A stretch of DNA of 64,000 nt from Nemertoderma westbladi (Eukaryota; Xenacoelomorpha; Nemertodermatida; Nemertodermatidae): the NCBI GenBank assembly GCA_032718475.1, contig JAUCBJ010006999.1, positions 1 to 64,000 of the forward strand, given 5' to 3'. Every line of letters begins with the position of its first letter. Positions within the stretch are counted from its first letter, which is position 1. Shown here in pieces: positions 1-11,193 of the stretch. A model generated the notes under the pieces. It was given only the letters and a program-made list of their open reading frames with translations, was not told the DNA's origin and searched no databases. A program made the translations under genes and the position numbers.

Positions 1-1
1 A

Positions 2-2554
2 ACAAAAAAACAGATTTTAATTGGAAATATTTACCGGCCGCAATCTTGTGAACTGAATGATTATCTAGAAAACATAAATAATATTCTCTATGATTTAGCA
101 ATCCAAAATCTCGATATAATACTAACTGGCGATTTCAATGTAGATCTTCTACAAAAATCCAATAACGCTATCAAATACCTACAAACACTCGAAGCCTACT
201 CCTACCAACAATTAATTAAGGTCCCCACTAGAATAACCCCCTACTCCAAAACCCTAATTGACCATATATCTACTAATATACACGATAAAATATTAACCCC
301 TGGTGTTTTTTTGGCTGAGGTGGGTACGACTGATCATCTTGGCACATTTTTAACTATTCAAAATTACTCCGTGTTTTTTAATACACCTGATAACGGATAT
401 ACCTATGATTATTCGAAATTTAACAAGGATAATTTTATTAGAGACCTACAAAAAGCAAACTCATGGTCATACAAAAATGAAAACATAAGTAATGAAAACA
501 AATTTAATGAATTCTACAACAATTTTGAAAAAATTGCAAATACGCACCTACCGAAAACCAAAGTACAAAAAAAACACCTTTCAAAAAAACCGTGGATGAC
601 TATAGGATTAATTAAATCATCAATTAAAAAAAACAAAATGTACGAATCCCTCTGCAAAAATAGGACCAGTGAAAAAGAAATAAAATATAAAAAATATCGA
701 AATAAATACACCAAAATACTAAAATTATCAGAAAAATCATATTATGAAAATGAATTCCAAAAAAACAAAAATAATATGCGAAAAACATGGAACACTATAA
801 ATTCAGCTTTAAATCGATCAAAAACAAGAACTTCACCAAAAAAATTAATTTTAACCGACGATATTGGAAATAAAAGTGAGACCTCTGACCCGGGGAAGAT
901 CTGCAGTATTTTCAATACCCATTTTGCCACAATAGGGACTCGACTAGCACAGGACATACCAGCTTCCCACAGAAACCCGACTCGCTACATACACCATAAT
1001 AAACCAAACTCATTCCAACTCATCCCAACCTCAAACGTCGAAACTATTTACAATATACTGGACCTAAACAACTCTAGTTCAACGAACGACAGTTTCCCTA
1101 TATCCTTAGTAAAATTAGCAGCATACGACCTCGCACCTCATCTGACATATCTTATTAATATTTCTATTAAATACGGTTCGTTTCCATCCACTCTTAAATC
1201 AGCAAAAATAACACCCGTTTTCAAATCCGGTGAACCTACTGACAAAAATAATTACAGACCGATTTCCATACTACCTGTATTTAGTAAACTCTTTGAACGT
1301 GTAATAAACTCACAACTTGTATCTTACCTAGAAAAATTCTCAATACTCTCTCCGAACCAATACGGATTTCGAAAAAACTCAACAACCACAGACGCCATAC
1401 TTACTATTACAGAAAGACTCTTAAACATTTTAGAACTACAAGAATCTGCATATCTGATATCACTGGACCTTAAAAAGGCCTTCGATACCCTACAACACGA
1501 TATCCTATTAAATAAATTAAATAGCTACGGTATCCGAGGTATTCCACATAAACTACTGACCAGCTTCCTACACAACCGAACACACACTGTTAATATAGGC
1601 AACACTTACTCCGAACCGATACTGGCCCCCTGTGGAACCCCACAAGGGGCCATTCTAAGCGCTACTTTATTTTTAATCTACATAAATGACTTACCGAAAT
1701 GTACCTTACTGCTCTCTACTCTATTTGCGGACGACACAAACTTACTATACAGTCACACCGACATTAAATTACTCACTGAAACTGTAAATCTAGAACTCGA
1801 CAAAGTTGACAATTGGCTAACGGATAACCAGCTATCATTAAACCTAAAAAAAACAGAATATTTATTTTTTACAAACAAGAAAAAAGTCAACAACCACAAC
1901 ATTAAGATACATAATTTACCAATTCAAAATGTAAATACCACAAAATTTCTAGGAATCTGGATAGATAAAAAATTAACTTGGAAAAGCCACTGCGCGTATG
2001 TTCTAAAGAAAATTTCAAAATCTTCAGGTATATTCTTCAAATTACGTCATATTTTACCACAACATATACTAAAACTTCTCTACTGCTCATTGATACAGCC
2101 ATATATTAACTACGGGATAGTGATCTGGGGGAACGCCAAAACAACTCATATTAAACCCATCAAAACCAAAATTAATAAACTGTTGAGAGCGATCACCTTC
2201 AGTCACTACCGTGAACACGCACTACCACTCTACAGACAACTTAATATACTCCCTATTGAACAACTACACTTCCTAGAAACAGCTAAATTAATGTGGGAAA
2301 TACACAACAACAAAAAACAAGATTTTATCACCTCCCTATTCCATCAAACATCTACAGTACACACACACAATACACGATCAACTGCAAGTCAAAATTACTA
2401 CATAAAACGGACCCGACTGACACAGACACATAAATCACTCAAATATCACGGTGCCATTGTCTGGAACGCGTTAGATAATAGTATTAAAAAGAGTTTATCG
2501 AAAAAATCACTGGGAAATAAATTAAAAAAAATATTATTACATGAACTAAAATAA
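2..2554 (+). CDS. LINE ORF2 polyprotein (endonuclease C-terminus plus reverse transcriptase), 5'-partial
   Basis: The frame is open from base 2, so the true start is left of the window; a later TTG or ATG is not the real start. Bases 2-360 encode the end of an APE-type endonuclease, with GDFNVD, an IDHI-type motif and TDHL, the usual catalytic triplets. The reverse transcriptase follows: NYRPIS, LDLKKAFDT (catalytic Asp), a CGTPQGAILS loop and FADDTNLL (the catalytic Asp pair at about base 1,730), then the thumb with KTEYLFF. The C-terminal 200 residues match the usual LINE tail. The protein nicks target DNA and copies its own RNA at the nick. No internal stops or frameshifts are seen, which is unusual among the LINEs in this window, so the copy may be competent if the missing 5' part is intact. 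Confidence 0.88.
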   Translation, partial: TKKQILIGNIYRPQSCELNDYLENINNILYDLAIQNLDIILTGDFNVDLLQKSNNAIKYLQTLEAYSYQQLIKVPTRITPYSKTLIDHISTNIHDKILTPGVFLAEVGTTDHLGTFLTIQNYSVFFNTPDNGYTYDYSKFNKDNFIRDLQKANSWSYKNENISNENKFNEFYNNFEKIANTHLPKTKVQKKHLSKKPWMTIGLIKSSIKKNKMYESLCKNRTSEKEIKYKKYRNKYTKILKLSEKSYYENEFQKNKNNMRKTWNTINSALNRSKTRTSPKKLILTDDIGNKSETSDPGKICSIFNTHFATIGTRLAQDIPASHRNPTRYIHHNKPNSFQLIPTSNVETIYNILDLNNSSSTNDSFPISLVKLAAYDLAPHLTYLINISIKYGSFPSTLKSAKITPVFKSGEPTDKNNYRPISILPVFSKLFERVINSQLVSYLEKFSILSPNQYGFRKNSTTTDAILTITERLLNILELQESAYLISLDLKKAFDTLQHDILLNKLNSYGIRGIPHKLLTSFLHNRTHTVNIGNTYSEPILAPCGTPQGAILSATLFLIYINDLPKCTLLLSTLFADDTNLLYSHTDIKLLTETVNLELDKVDNWLTDNQLSLNLKKTEYLFFTNKKKVNNHNIKIHNLPIQNVNTTKFLGIWIDKKLTWKSHCAYVLKKISKSSGIFFKLRHILPQHILKLLYCSLIQPYINYGIVIWGNAKTTHIKPIKTKINKLLRAITFSHYREHALPLYRQLNILPIEQLHFLETAKLMWEIHNNKKQDFITSLFHQTSTVHTHNTRSTASQNYYIKRTRLTQTHKSLKYHGAIVWNALDNSIKKSLSKKSLGNKLKKILLHELK

Positions 2555-2867
2555 CATCGAAACAAAAAACTTATTAAAATAATGACAAATAATAAAAGTC
2601 AATTCATAAAAAAAATAAATAAATAAAGAATAAATCTCATATAAAACGAAATTTAAAAATAATAATAACAATAACAATTGCTAAGCATTATTAATGTTAA
2701 AATAATATAATAAATAAATATGGTAAAAAACAGGCTAATATATCTATTTTATATCAAAACAAAGTTATAAGAATAAAAATGGCATACTTGGTTGGAAAGA
2801 CGAGCCATAAACCCCTTACCCCACCGTAACCCCCCCCCCCCCCCCCCCCCCCATCCAATTGGATGAT

Positions 2868-2912
2868 GAAAAGAGTTGGCTACACTAGCCCCCGCTACAG
2901 CCAACTCTTCTC
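2868..2912 (+). repeat. Stem-loop in LINE 3' untranslated region
   Basis: Arms AAAAGAGTTGGCT and AGCCAACTCTTCT are complementary with one mismatch around a 17-base loop. Such a hairpin near a LINE 3' end could be a recognition structure for the reverse transcriptase; that role is inference. Confidence 0.5.
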
Positions 2913-3119
2913 AAAGCTCAACCCCCAAAATCAAAAAAAAAACATCACATCAACATTATCCATAAAAATTAAAAAAACTTACTTACCCACTAGTAGTGAT
3001 TGTATGATTATAAATGTTAATGTTCTTTGAGTCAACCAATTGCGATAAATAAATAAATAGAAATAAATAGAAATAGAAATAAATAAATATATATGCACAC
3101 TGCACAGCTATCTGGGTCT

Positions 3120-4760
3120 AAATTCTTTTCAAAATTGGAATTTAAGTCAGCATTCCACCAACTAGGATCTGGTTCCTGAGTTGCTATATATTATTGTTTT
3201 CAATGATGAGCATCGACTTCACCGCTACACCTCACTCACCATGGGTACAAAATTAGCCTCTGGTAACGTAATAAAGCCTTGTGACCACTCTTTGCAAGCA
3301 TTCCATATACTCATGTAGTTCATGATTATCTGATCATAGCCACCAATATATTATATCCATCATAGCGAAGCACTTATTGCAGTATCCCGGATAAGTGTTA
3401 CTTTGGAAAGGGCAGCATTCCATTCTGGGGTATGATAGTGTCACAACACAGAATCCACCCAGATCCAGCCAAGTTGGAAGCTCTTGTGAATGCAATGCCA
3501 CCCAGCAATAAACAAGATATAATATCATTCCTGTGCATGATTCAGGCTAGCTCAAATTTTATTCCAACAGATTTTATTCCAAATTTGGCCTGGAGAATAA
3601 AACAACCTATCTCCAGGAACTAAAAGAAGAAGCGATTCAACTGGACTTTGCAATGTTAACAGGAATTTCAGAGACTGGGTAAAAAGCTCCATGACAATGC
3701 AACACTGCATTTCTTTGATTCACACCTCCCTAGATACCTCTTCGTGGATGCTCATCAATCTGGCTTGTCTGTGATTTTGAACCCAGGGAAGGATCCAATT
3801 TGGTTGCTTCAGTATTCCCCCTCCCCTATACGGAATCAATTTCCAGAGAAAGCACCATACAAGAGACAATACGAGATAGAACACTTTTACTCTTCACTGA
3901 TTCTACTAAATGTGGATACTTGCTCTCACAGGAACTACAACCCTATGGTTCATTCTTATAATCTCTACTGATTTCTTATGTGGGACTCATTTTAAAGAAT
4001 GATTGCATAATCTTACCTTAGTTCCTATGGGCACTGGCAGTTGATAACGTTAACTAAAGTGGTCACCCAGGAATGTCGAGTCTCATATGGTGTCTGCAAT
4101 CACACTTCTGATTTCCCAGTTTATTTACAATGGTGGAAGTTCATTCATGCCAGAGCAGTCAGCTGTCTGGGATATACTCGCAAGGGATATACTGCACCAG
4201 CAACTTCCTGAAATACACCCATCATGGCCTGGCAAGATGTAAGTAAACATTGACTTCTTGCCTGCTGATGCTAGATAATAACCACATTCTGGTAGTCAAT
4301 GACAATATGTCTCGATTCACTGCAGCTAAGATTGTTAGTTCGACATCAACAACATCATTTCTCAATGCACTGGGTGAAATATACAATAATTATGGAAATG
4401 GTCCACCCTTTAACTTTGCAGAATTTACAGCTTTCTCAAATTGGTGGGGTATTGAGCACAAGATGGTCTCCGAGTATCACCCTCAGCAGAAACGTTTATG
4501 AAGCCACTTGGTAAATCCGTCAAGATTGCTCATCAGAAAAATTCCGCAAATCAAAGCAGCTTCTATCATCATATAGAGCCACTTCACACCCTGCTACAAG
4601 CGTATTTCCAGGGGATGTATTATTTAGATATGGACATTGGAATTAGTTTCCTCATTGTGTTACGGGAGCAATCCTTGCGGCACTTCACCACCCAGAAAAC
4701 CAATTTGTTACCTCGAGTAGTTATTAACAAAAATGGAAAATCTAAAATCTAAAATCTATC
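3120..4760 (+). pseudogene. Decayed Ty3/gypsy pol (RT, RNase H, integrase)
   Basis: Fragments of a gypsy-type polyprotein appear in order on the plus strand but in changing frames with many stops. FSKLEFKSAFHQ (about 3,126) is the RT motif usually written as FSKIDLKSAYHQ. The stretch at 3,432-3,560 (HRIHPDPAKLEAL, then SFLCMIQASSNFI) is the RT/RNase H connection. LFVDAHQSGLSVIL near 3,740 resembles the RNase H start. The segment 4,250-4,500 resembles the integrase core (NDNMSRF, YGNGPPFNFAEF, EYHPQQ), and about 4,570-4,660 reads like the YRATxHxAT...PxxxLF end of the core. No LTRs are visible, so this is an old internal relic. Confidence 0.72.
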
Positions 4761-5059
4761 TGGAATGTCAACTGACAGCCTTATATCGAAAAAAAATCAT
4801 TAAGATGTAAAGTTAACAGAAATGCAAATTGACCGACCACTCTATTGTAATCTATATAATAGAAGTCCCAGGACTTCTGGACCCAGGACCAGACCCAGGT
4901 CAGGTCAGGTCAGGTATTCTAGGTCATTGATCAAGAAAACTTGCCACCTCCATGCAGCATAAAGGAGGTGCCACCTGTAGCTGCATAGACCCTCTTACTA
5001 GGGCAAATCTGGTCCTATAACTAGGACCACCTTCTTTCTGGGATAAGGACGCCCTTATT
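4761..5059. other. Non-coding spacer
   Basis: No coding signal is seen. It contains a short CAGGT iteration near 4,896-4,915 and a few degenerate repeats (AGGACGCC-like words around 5,040 and 5,190). Confidence 0.4.
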
Positions 5060-5187
5060 ACTACTACTAGGATCGGCATGCTGCATTGCAGCTGCACTTT
5101 TAAGAATGCTGTGCCGGCTTGTCAACAAAATTGCACCGCCACAACTCCCTATCACCCATGACATTTGCTAGATCATCCGCATCTTTA
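5060..5187 (-). mobile_element. RTE-like LINE, 3'-end fragment
   Basis: The minus strand matches the extreme 3' end of the LINE copy at 39,021-41,039: the last codons (DKPAQHS-type), the GCAGCTGCAATGCAGCATGC tail and terminal TAG repeats. It is severely 5'-truncated, which is the usual product of incomplete target-primed reverse transcription. Confidence 0.85.
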
Positions 5188-5438
5188 AGGACGCCCTTGG
5201 TCCTGGATTAAGGACCCATATACTTGGCTGCAGGGGTATATGGCCTGACCAGGCAGATGGTGATCTACCAATGGCTGGTCAGGAGTAGAATGTTCTCATG
5301 TCCACTCTGAGTGCACTTCACTGCGACCTGCACCTGGCAGCAGGGGTACAGGGCATGCACAGCCAATGGTGGGTCATTTGCGCCAGAGTAGGTATGGGTG
5401 ATGTGCCTCATATCTGACTCCACTGCGACACCCACCCT
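5188..5438. other. Spacer or 5' untranslated part of the RTE-like LINE
   Basis: No coding frame is convincing. Two related phrases (CAATGGCTGGTCAGG and CAATGGTGGGTCATTTG) suggest internal degenerate duplication. It may be the 5' leader of the LINE that follows. Confidence 0.3.
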
Positions 5439-7560
5439 GTGGAATGGCAAACCAGGGTGTGGTATTTGCCTGACTTGACAAAAAAGCACCCCCCAAGCCC
5501 CACTATGGATTACATTAGTAATGCGGAGGTCCAGCCACTAGAGACCAGTGGAATGACTGGACACAATCGGCCTCACAGGCGTCAGTTATCTCCTGACCCG
5601 CTGCCTGTCTCACCCCCTACTGGAGAGAGAGCGGCAAACAATTATTTGAGTCCCTTTCCTGATGACCTTTCTGGCCCAAACCCTGGGTCACCAGGGAGGC
5701 CAGATTGTGAGGGGGAGAGGGATTCTGGAGTTGGAGGCTACTCTCATGTTCCACCGCGACCAGCAAAGCCATTGGTGAATCTGAGACAAGTCACTAGACT
5801 AGCATCAGTAAACACCCTAAAACTCGGGTCCCCAATGCGACAAGGTGAGCTGACTGCCTTGGCAGATAAGCTTTCTCTTAGTGCAGTGGGTGTTCAAGAG
5901 CACCGAATACAGACTGGACTGATTGATGAGGTTCTGATTAAGGACATGGGGGGTGGTTGGCGACTCGCCCTCGCTTCAGCAGATGATAGTGGCAATGGTG
6001 GAATTGGTTTATTGATGAATCCAACTGCACATGCAGCATTGGACAAAATAGACCAAATCTCTAACCGCATCATCCGTTGCCACTTCTCATGTTCTGGAAG
6101 ACTGGCTAAGAAGTTTCCTAAGGTGGTTCTGATTGTGTGCTACTTTCCAACTAGTGTTGCCCCTGTAGAGAAGATGGAAAATTTCTACCAGAATCTACAA
6201 GCAGCTACTGATTGATTGGATCAGCATGCATTCTTAACATTCCTGGGAGACTTTAATGCAAGTCTGCATCAATCACCTACATCGCCATGGGTCTATAGCA
6301 ATAGTGTTTCCGAATTCCCGACCTGGTGAATTACCGAAATTCCGTCCATCTTCAGGATTTTATCTCTGGAAATGGATTGTTTTTGGCTGGAACCCAGTTT
6401 AAGAAGCGAACTGGAAAGCTATGGACTCATAGTGGACCCAGTGGTCACAAATCCCAGATAGACCATATCCTGTTTCATAGGAAATACAGGAGCTCTATAC
6501 AAGACTGTAATGCATTTACACTACGACCCTTCTCCAGTGATCACTGCCTTATTGTGGCCAAGGTAAGACTTAGTCTGCGTGCTAGTAGAACAACGAAATC
6601 TGCCTTGCCACGGCATGACTGGTCCTCTCTGTTGCAACAGCCAAGTGTGAGATCCAGCTTCACACTACAGCTGAGCAACAGGTATGAGGTTCTTGCCTCT
6701 GAGGCGGCAGATCACTGTGAGGGCTATACTGCCTTCACAGAGGCAGTTAAGTTAGCAGCTGCAGAAACAGTTCCTGTATACCCTCGAAACAGGAAACGGA
6801 CCCCCTGGATTGACAACAAAATTCAGAAGTGCCAAAACAAGGCACAGACCTCTACAAGGCACAGAAAGAGTTCCGACTCAAACAGACTACAGCGGCCAAG
6901 AATGCAGTTAAGGCTGCATCTAGGTCCCTGAACATGCAGTACTCTGTTAATTTACAGGAGCTAATAAACCAACAGGTTGATGTCATCAATGATGCTGACG
7001 ACAGCAGGCAATCATCCCAGGCATGGAGATCGATCAACTTGCTTGCTGGTCGAAAAAGCCGACCAACCACCAAGGTTAAGGCTGAATCACCAGCCGATCG
7101 CCTCAATGGTTGGAAAGCCCACTTTGAAAAGCTCCTCAATAATGACAGGGTATTGCCTGATAACTTTATAGAAGTAAAAGTGTCTGAGTCTGTACTCCCA
7201 GATATTCCCATTGGTGATATCTCCTTTGCAGAAGTGAAGGCTGCTGCAAAGAGCATTAAGACCATCGTGCCAGTGGAGTAGATGGTGTTCCCCCTGAGGT
7301 CTTTAAAATACCTGAGTGTGTAAAGCTCATCTATCCCATCATAGTAGACATGTGCCGAACTACAAGAGTCCCACAAGAAAAGAAAACAAATAAGTTGGTG
7401 CCAGTTCCCAAGAAGGGCAACCTACACACTCTATGGTTCTTTTCGGGGAATCTCATTGATCTCAATTGCTGCAAAGCTGTACAATAGAATTCTATTAAAT
7501 CGCATCAGGGATCCCATTGAGAGACTGCTCCCTGGAAATCAGAATGGGTTCCGTAAAGGT
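5439..7560 (+). pseudogene. RTE-like LINE, 5' part (proline-rich N-terminus, endonuclease, start of RT)
   Basis: This is the most 5'-complete copy of the LINE family that recurs through the window. An ATG at 5,505 is the likelier start; the upstream ATG at 5,439 is in the same frame. Residues from about 5,790 on form an APE-like endonuclease: SVNTLKLGS, VGVQEHRI, FLGDFNAS (about 6,240) and SQIDHILFHRKY, then SSDHCLIV. The copy is broken by a stop at about 6,213 and by frameshifts around 6,300, 6,900 and 7,270. The RT begins near 7,200 (SVLPDIPIG) and stops at NQNGFRKG, where a 3.6-kb element is inserted after base 7,560. The RT resumes at 11,194. Comparison with the copy at 39 kb confirms colinearity. 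Confidence 0.82.
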
Positions 7561-8005
7561 GTTGAAACATTAATTAAGAGATTAAAATTGTATATACAAT
7601 TAAATATATAGCTGCACCAACCCAACATCCCACCACCAATCAGAACAATACAATTAAGACAAACCAATTAGACATACAAGTAAAAATGGTGCACCATGGA
7701 TTAATACTGGTCTGCGAGGTCATTCCCCCACAGACCCGCACCATCTCCAAAGCCCAGCGCCCTCCAGGGACGCCGGCCACCACGCAAACAGAGGGAGTTA
7801 GAGCGGAGGAGCGCAAACTGAAGCCGCCTCCGAACTCCCCCGAGAACGCAGGCTAGGCCACGTTCCCGCCACGCATCCCCTGCCGCCGAGCCACAAGGGT
7901 CTCAGCGAGGTGGCTGATGAAGATATCAGTCTTCTTGCACCACACCCCGTCGGTGGTTCCGACAAGGGGAGTGAAAGAGAACCTTCTGTCTTTGCACACC
8001 GCGCT

Positions 8006-9112
8006 TTAGTGCACCTTCTTGGCTCGGACTCTCTGCTCGAGGACAGAGTCTAAGGACCGGTGAGCATATGAGGGGGCGTCAGCGTTTACAATCGCGATAT
8101 CAAACGACACCACCCTCTGCTCAGTCCAGACTCCCCTCGCCAGGAGATCAGCCCTAACTCCCCCCACCTCACGGCCCCTTCTGTCCAGGTAGCCGGTGCA
8201 TAGCGTGACTTCACGATGTACACATGAACCACCAAAGGCAGAAGCGATGAGGTCCCCAAAGACGTCACGGACCTCATTGTGCCGCTTTATGATCAGGCCA
8301 CCCGACTTACAGTTCAGGGCGTGGGTTGTCGAATACGGCTCCCCACACCCCTCACACTTTGCCGTGAGGCCGGGCGGCATGAGGCCGTACCTCAGCGTGA
8401 GGTTGTCGCGGAACACCTCCGGGGCCAGGTCGGTGTTATCCACCACGCAGGGCTGCGCCGACAGCCACCCACCCGTCTTGTGGGACACCATATGGTCCAC
8501 AGTACGACACCTTTTGGCGGGGACGGATTGGACGGCGGACTCCATCGCTGCCTTATAGGCAGCATCCTGGGCGACGCGACTAGTAGCCACCGCGGAGGCG
8601 AGACAGCCAGAGTGGTCAGCAACGTTGAGGGGGCTGCCCGTCGTCATTGCCTCGACCACCCCAACGGTCCCAGATAGAGATGCCTCCCTAGTGTAACCCC
8701 TCCACATCAGGGGGTCCCGAATCCCGATCCCCCCATGGCGGACAGGGAGGAGGACCAGCTCCTCATCCACAGTTCCGGGGGAAGTCCCAAAGAGGGCCGG
8801 GATGAAGCGACGCAACAGTTCAGTGCGGATAGGTGCCAGATCATCATCCCTAGTCTCCACCCCCCGAAGCAGGTAGTCCCACTTCGTCTGGATGCAGTGG
8901 AACATACCGGTATGGGCGGTCTGTGGGTACTCCGCAGCCACTTCGGAGAGCTGAGCGATACTTGTAACCCACCCCGTCACCTTCTCCGCTGTGAACTTCC
9001 ACAGTCCCTGGGAGTCTCCCACGTAACCGCCGAGGAAACGGTGGCTGGATACGATCCGGACTCCGGAATCCCCGAACACCTCCGTCGTGCTCCTCTCAAA
9101 CTCTGGTTTCAC
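8006..9112 (-). pseudogene. RLE-type LINE, C-terminal region (thumb, zinc knuckle, restriction-like endonuclease)
   Basis: This 368-codon open frame begins within the RT palm after the catalytic motif (KSYLVVKPEF-type sequence just upstream), followed by a helical thumb region. Near 8,290-8,360 it has a C-x2-C-x7-H-x4-C knuckle (CEGCGEPYSTTHALNC) followed by RHNEVRD. At about 8,080-8,160 an ADLLARG and FDIAIVN pair fits the PD...D pattern of restriction-like endonucleases. A stop at about 8,006 cuts the end; homologous residues (SFTPLV) continue in the next codons. It would cleave target DNA for insertion, but this copy is dead because the RT is broken. Confidence 0.68.
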
Positions 9113-9929
9113 AACCAGGTAGCTCTTCGTGGACTCGGGTTTGTAGCCAACTCAGGGTCCACGGTGGCGCAGCTCCTCCGGGTGGCGGGTCGCCGGGTGG
9201 CAGGACGCCATGTGGCGGAACGCCGGGTGGCGGAAAGCCGGGTGGCGGAACCGCAGGTGGCGGGTGGCAGGGTTGCGGGTCGCTAGGCGGCAGGTCGCCA
9301 GATGGCAGGTTTCCGGATGGTGGGTCGTCGGGTGGCGGGTCTCTGGGTGACGGATCGCTGCATGGCGGGTCAACGGATGATGGGTTGCAGGGTGGCAGAT
9401 CGCTAGGGTGCATCGAAGGGGTATTGCCGACTTCCCTCAGTGAGCGGACCATGGGGAGAGTCCCACAGCCGTAGCCCAGCATGGCGGCCGGGTCGCCCTG
9501 CGTATATCCCTCCCTACTCCACAGTGGTTTGCTAGACCCCTGTAGGTAGAGGGCTGCGTGGCCGTTATACGCGTTGTACAGGTACCGGGAGCACCAGTGC
9601 CAGTGAACACACGCGTTCCACAGGGCCACAGGGCGACTCAGGCTGTTGAAGGCTTTGGCGGCGTTGACGAGGAGCATACATTCTGTTGAGTTCTGCTCGA
9701 ACATCGCCGACATCGCGTGGACTGCGCCTTCAATACCAGCCTTTACTCCCGCACAGAGTTGGTCCGCCCCACACTCTGTTATAAAGTCCATTTTAATGGC
9801 TGAGGTGAGGCAGTTAGTGGTGAGCCGGTAGAGGACTTCCCCAATCCCAATCGGCCGGACGCAGGGTTCCTTGTCTAAATCGACAAGGCGGCACGCTCGG
9901 AGCGCCCAGATCTCCCCCCATGGGACCAC
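9096..9929 (-). pseudogene. RLE-type LINE, reverse transcriptase region with catalytic motif replaced
   Basis: The frame gives ACRLVDLDKEPCVRPIGIGE, then QLCAGVKAGIEGAVHAM, LLVNAAKAFNSL (the first catalytic Asp of the palm is Asn here) and EGYTQGDPAAM, the expected order of RT motifs. Where the YADD box should follow, the frame enters a proline-rich stretch produced by a GC-rich minisatellite (about 9,150-9,430) and then meets the KPE motif out of frame. Both the Asp-to-Asn change and the loss of YADD make this copy catalytically dead. Confidence 0.7.
9150..9430. repeat. GC-rich minisatellite (GGGTGGCGG-type units)
   Basis: Units of roughly 8-12 bases resembling CGGGTGGC(G/A)G are repeated with drift. 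They read as a Pro-rich peptide on the minus strand. The block sits exactly where the YADD-bearing part of the RT is expected. Confidence 0.85.
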
Positions 9930-10261
9930 CGAGTTGGAGAGGCATCAAGCCAAGCCGGTGTGCGCCTCGTAGCGGGTGAGGAACGCACTCCACAGTTCAG
10001 CGTCACCACTAATGGGCCCGGCGCTACCACTCAGGAAACAAGAGACCTTCAAGACGAGTTGCTCCGTAATGTCCACCGCTTTGAAGGGGGCAACTCGTCG
10101 CATGGGTCGAACACCTCTGGCGAGACATCCAGCTGAGGCGGATGTTTCGCGGCAAGGAAGTCACGAACCGTTACACCGGCCGGCTGCCCCTCAGCCTGGG
10201 ACTCGGGGGCCAGTACTCCGCCGCTGTCCCGGTCCGTTACGAGGCGGACTGCAGACCGGTT

Positions 10262-10990
10262 CTATCCGGCCAGGATCTTCCTATTGTAGGTCCTGGCCGT
10301 GTTAGGTGGGGCCGAGCGAAGGGAGCGCGTGAATCTCGCACTACAGCGCTCCGCCTCAGCTATGAGCTGATGGAACTCCTCCCGTTCCCACATCCCGAGT
10401 CGGCGCAGGATGGTCTGTTGGATGTCCGCCCCCTTCACCACGTCGGGGTCCCATTGGAACGTGGTGGCGAGGAAACAGAGCGGTCTCTCCAAGGGGTAGA
10501 TCCCCTCGGTCAACTTCTCCACCTCGCTAGCGAGCACGTCCGCCACCTTGCGCCCAACGTTGTCGCCCGGCACAGTGTACTGACGGCAAACTACATGGGT
10601 GAGGCGGGCGTGGCGGGCCTCCCAGTCTGGATCTGTCGACGAACCGGGGGCATTAAGCCACGGCCCATCGAAGGCAGCCTCCAACCGGTTGGATGTCAAT
10701 AGCCCCGATGGGAGAGGAGGGGGGGGGGGGGAGGTGCTGCGGGATCCGGATTGTGAGTTAGCAAGGAAGAGTCCGATGTCATCCTTCCATTTCCAGTGCT
10801 GGTCTCGTTTGTTTGGTTTGTTTTGTTTGTTTGGTCTCGTGTTCGGGTCGACGTTCCTCGTAGTCGCGATGGACGCCGATGTGTTGTTGGGGTTCCCACA
10901 CCGGCCGTCATCCGACGGTTTGCACCCGGTGCAAGGACGACCACCGCGGACGCACCCACACTTAGTGGAGGGGCCGCACAATGCGACCAC
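10262..10990 (-). pseudogene. RLE-type LINE, N-terminal Cys-rich region
   Basis: The 242-codon frame starts with a cysteine cluster (CGPSTKCGCVRGGRPCTGC) that could bind zinc, then a low-complexity linker, then DWEARHARL and PLERPLCFLATTFQWDP. The same blocks recur at 38,538-39,020 and 41,040-41,450, which shows a family-wide conserved N-terminus. Between 9,930 and 10,261 the frame is interrupted but residues of the same type continue (PESQAEGQPAG and onwards), so the whole is one decayed ORF. Confidence 0.65.
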
Positions 10991-11193
10991 ACAGCCACAG
11001 CATCACTGCGAACTTTGTGACATAATCACATTACAGCATTAGGCTATATAACAATTAAACTGTCAGTTCTGATAGGCCTATCAATCTTTGATAACTAATA
11101 CTGTATTCCAAATAATTATCATTAAATTATTAAGAACATTAAACATTTATTAAAAATAATACAGCCTTTAAGTACATACTGTTCCATAAAGGT

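Larger units (their letters stand above)
1..3093 (+). mobile_element. CR1/Jockey-superfamily-like LINE, 5' end outside window
   Basis: The element runs into the window from the left and is colinear: endonuclease end, reverse transcriptase, stop at 2552-2554, an AT-rich 3' untranslated part of about 500 bases, and a tail of short AAATA/AAATAG repeats at about 3,043-3,093. Short tandem-repeat tails instead of poly(A) are usual in CR1/L2-type LINEs. The 3' part contains a 23-base C run (2,830-2,852) and a 14-bp stem-loop with one mismatch (arms 2,868-2,881 and 2,899-2,912). The long undamaged ORF suggests a fairly recent insertion. Clade assignment comes from motif style only. Confidence 0.8.
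7561..11180 (-). mobile_element. Restriction-endonuclease-type LINE inserted in the RTE-like LINE
   Basis: The insertion is bounded by a 13-bp target duplication with one mismatch (GTTCCGTAAAGGT at 7,548-7,560 and GTTCCATAAAGGT at 11,181-11,193). On the minus strand it encodes an N-terminal Cys-rich region, a reverse transcriptase and a C-terminal zinc knuckle plus restriction-like endonuclease domain. It is about 60% G+C, unlike its AT-rich surroundings. From memory, RTs with the TTQGDPLAM-style motif and this C-terminus are common in marine invertebrate genomes; the clade name is uncertain (R2/Hero-like group or an unnamed relative). Confidence 0.72.

Noticed and set aside
6852-7376. Minus-strand ORF of 174 codons
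   Set aside because: Antisense shadow of the RTE-like LINE; the same antisense frame appears at 39,121-39,570.
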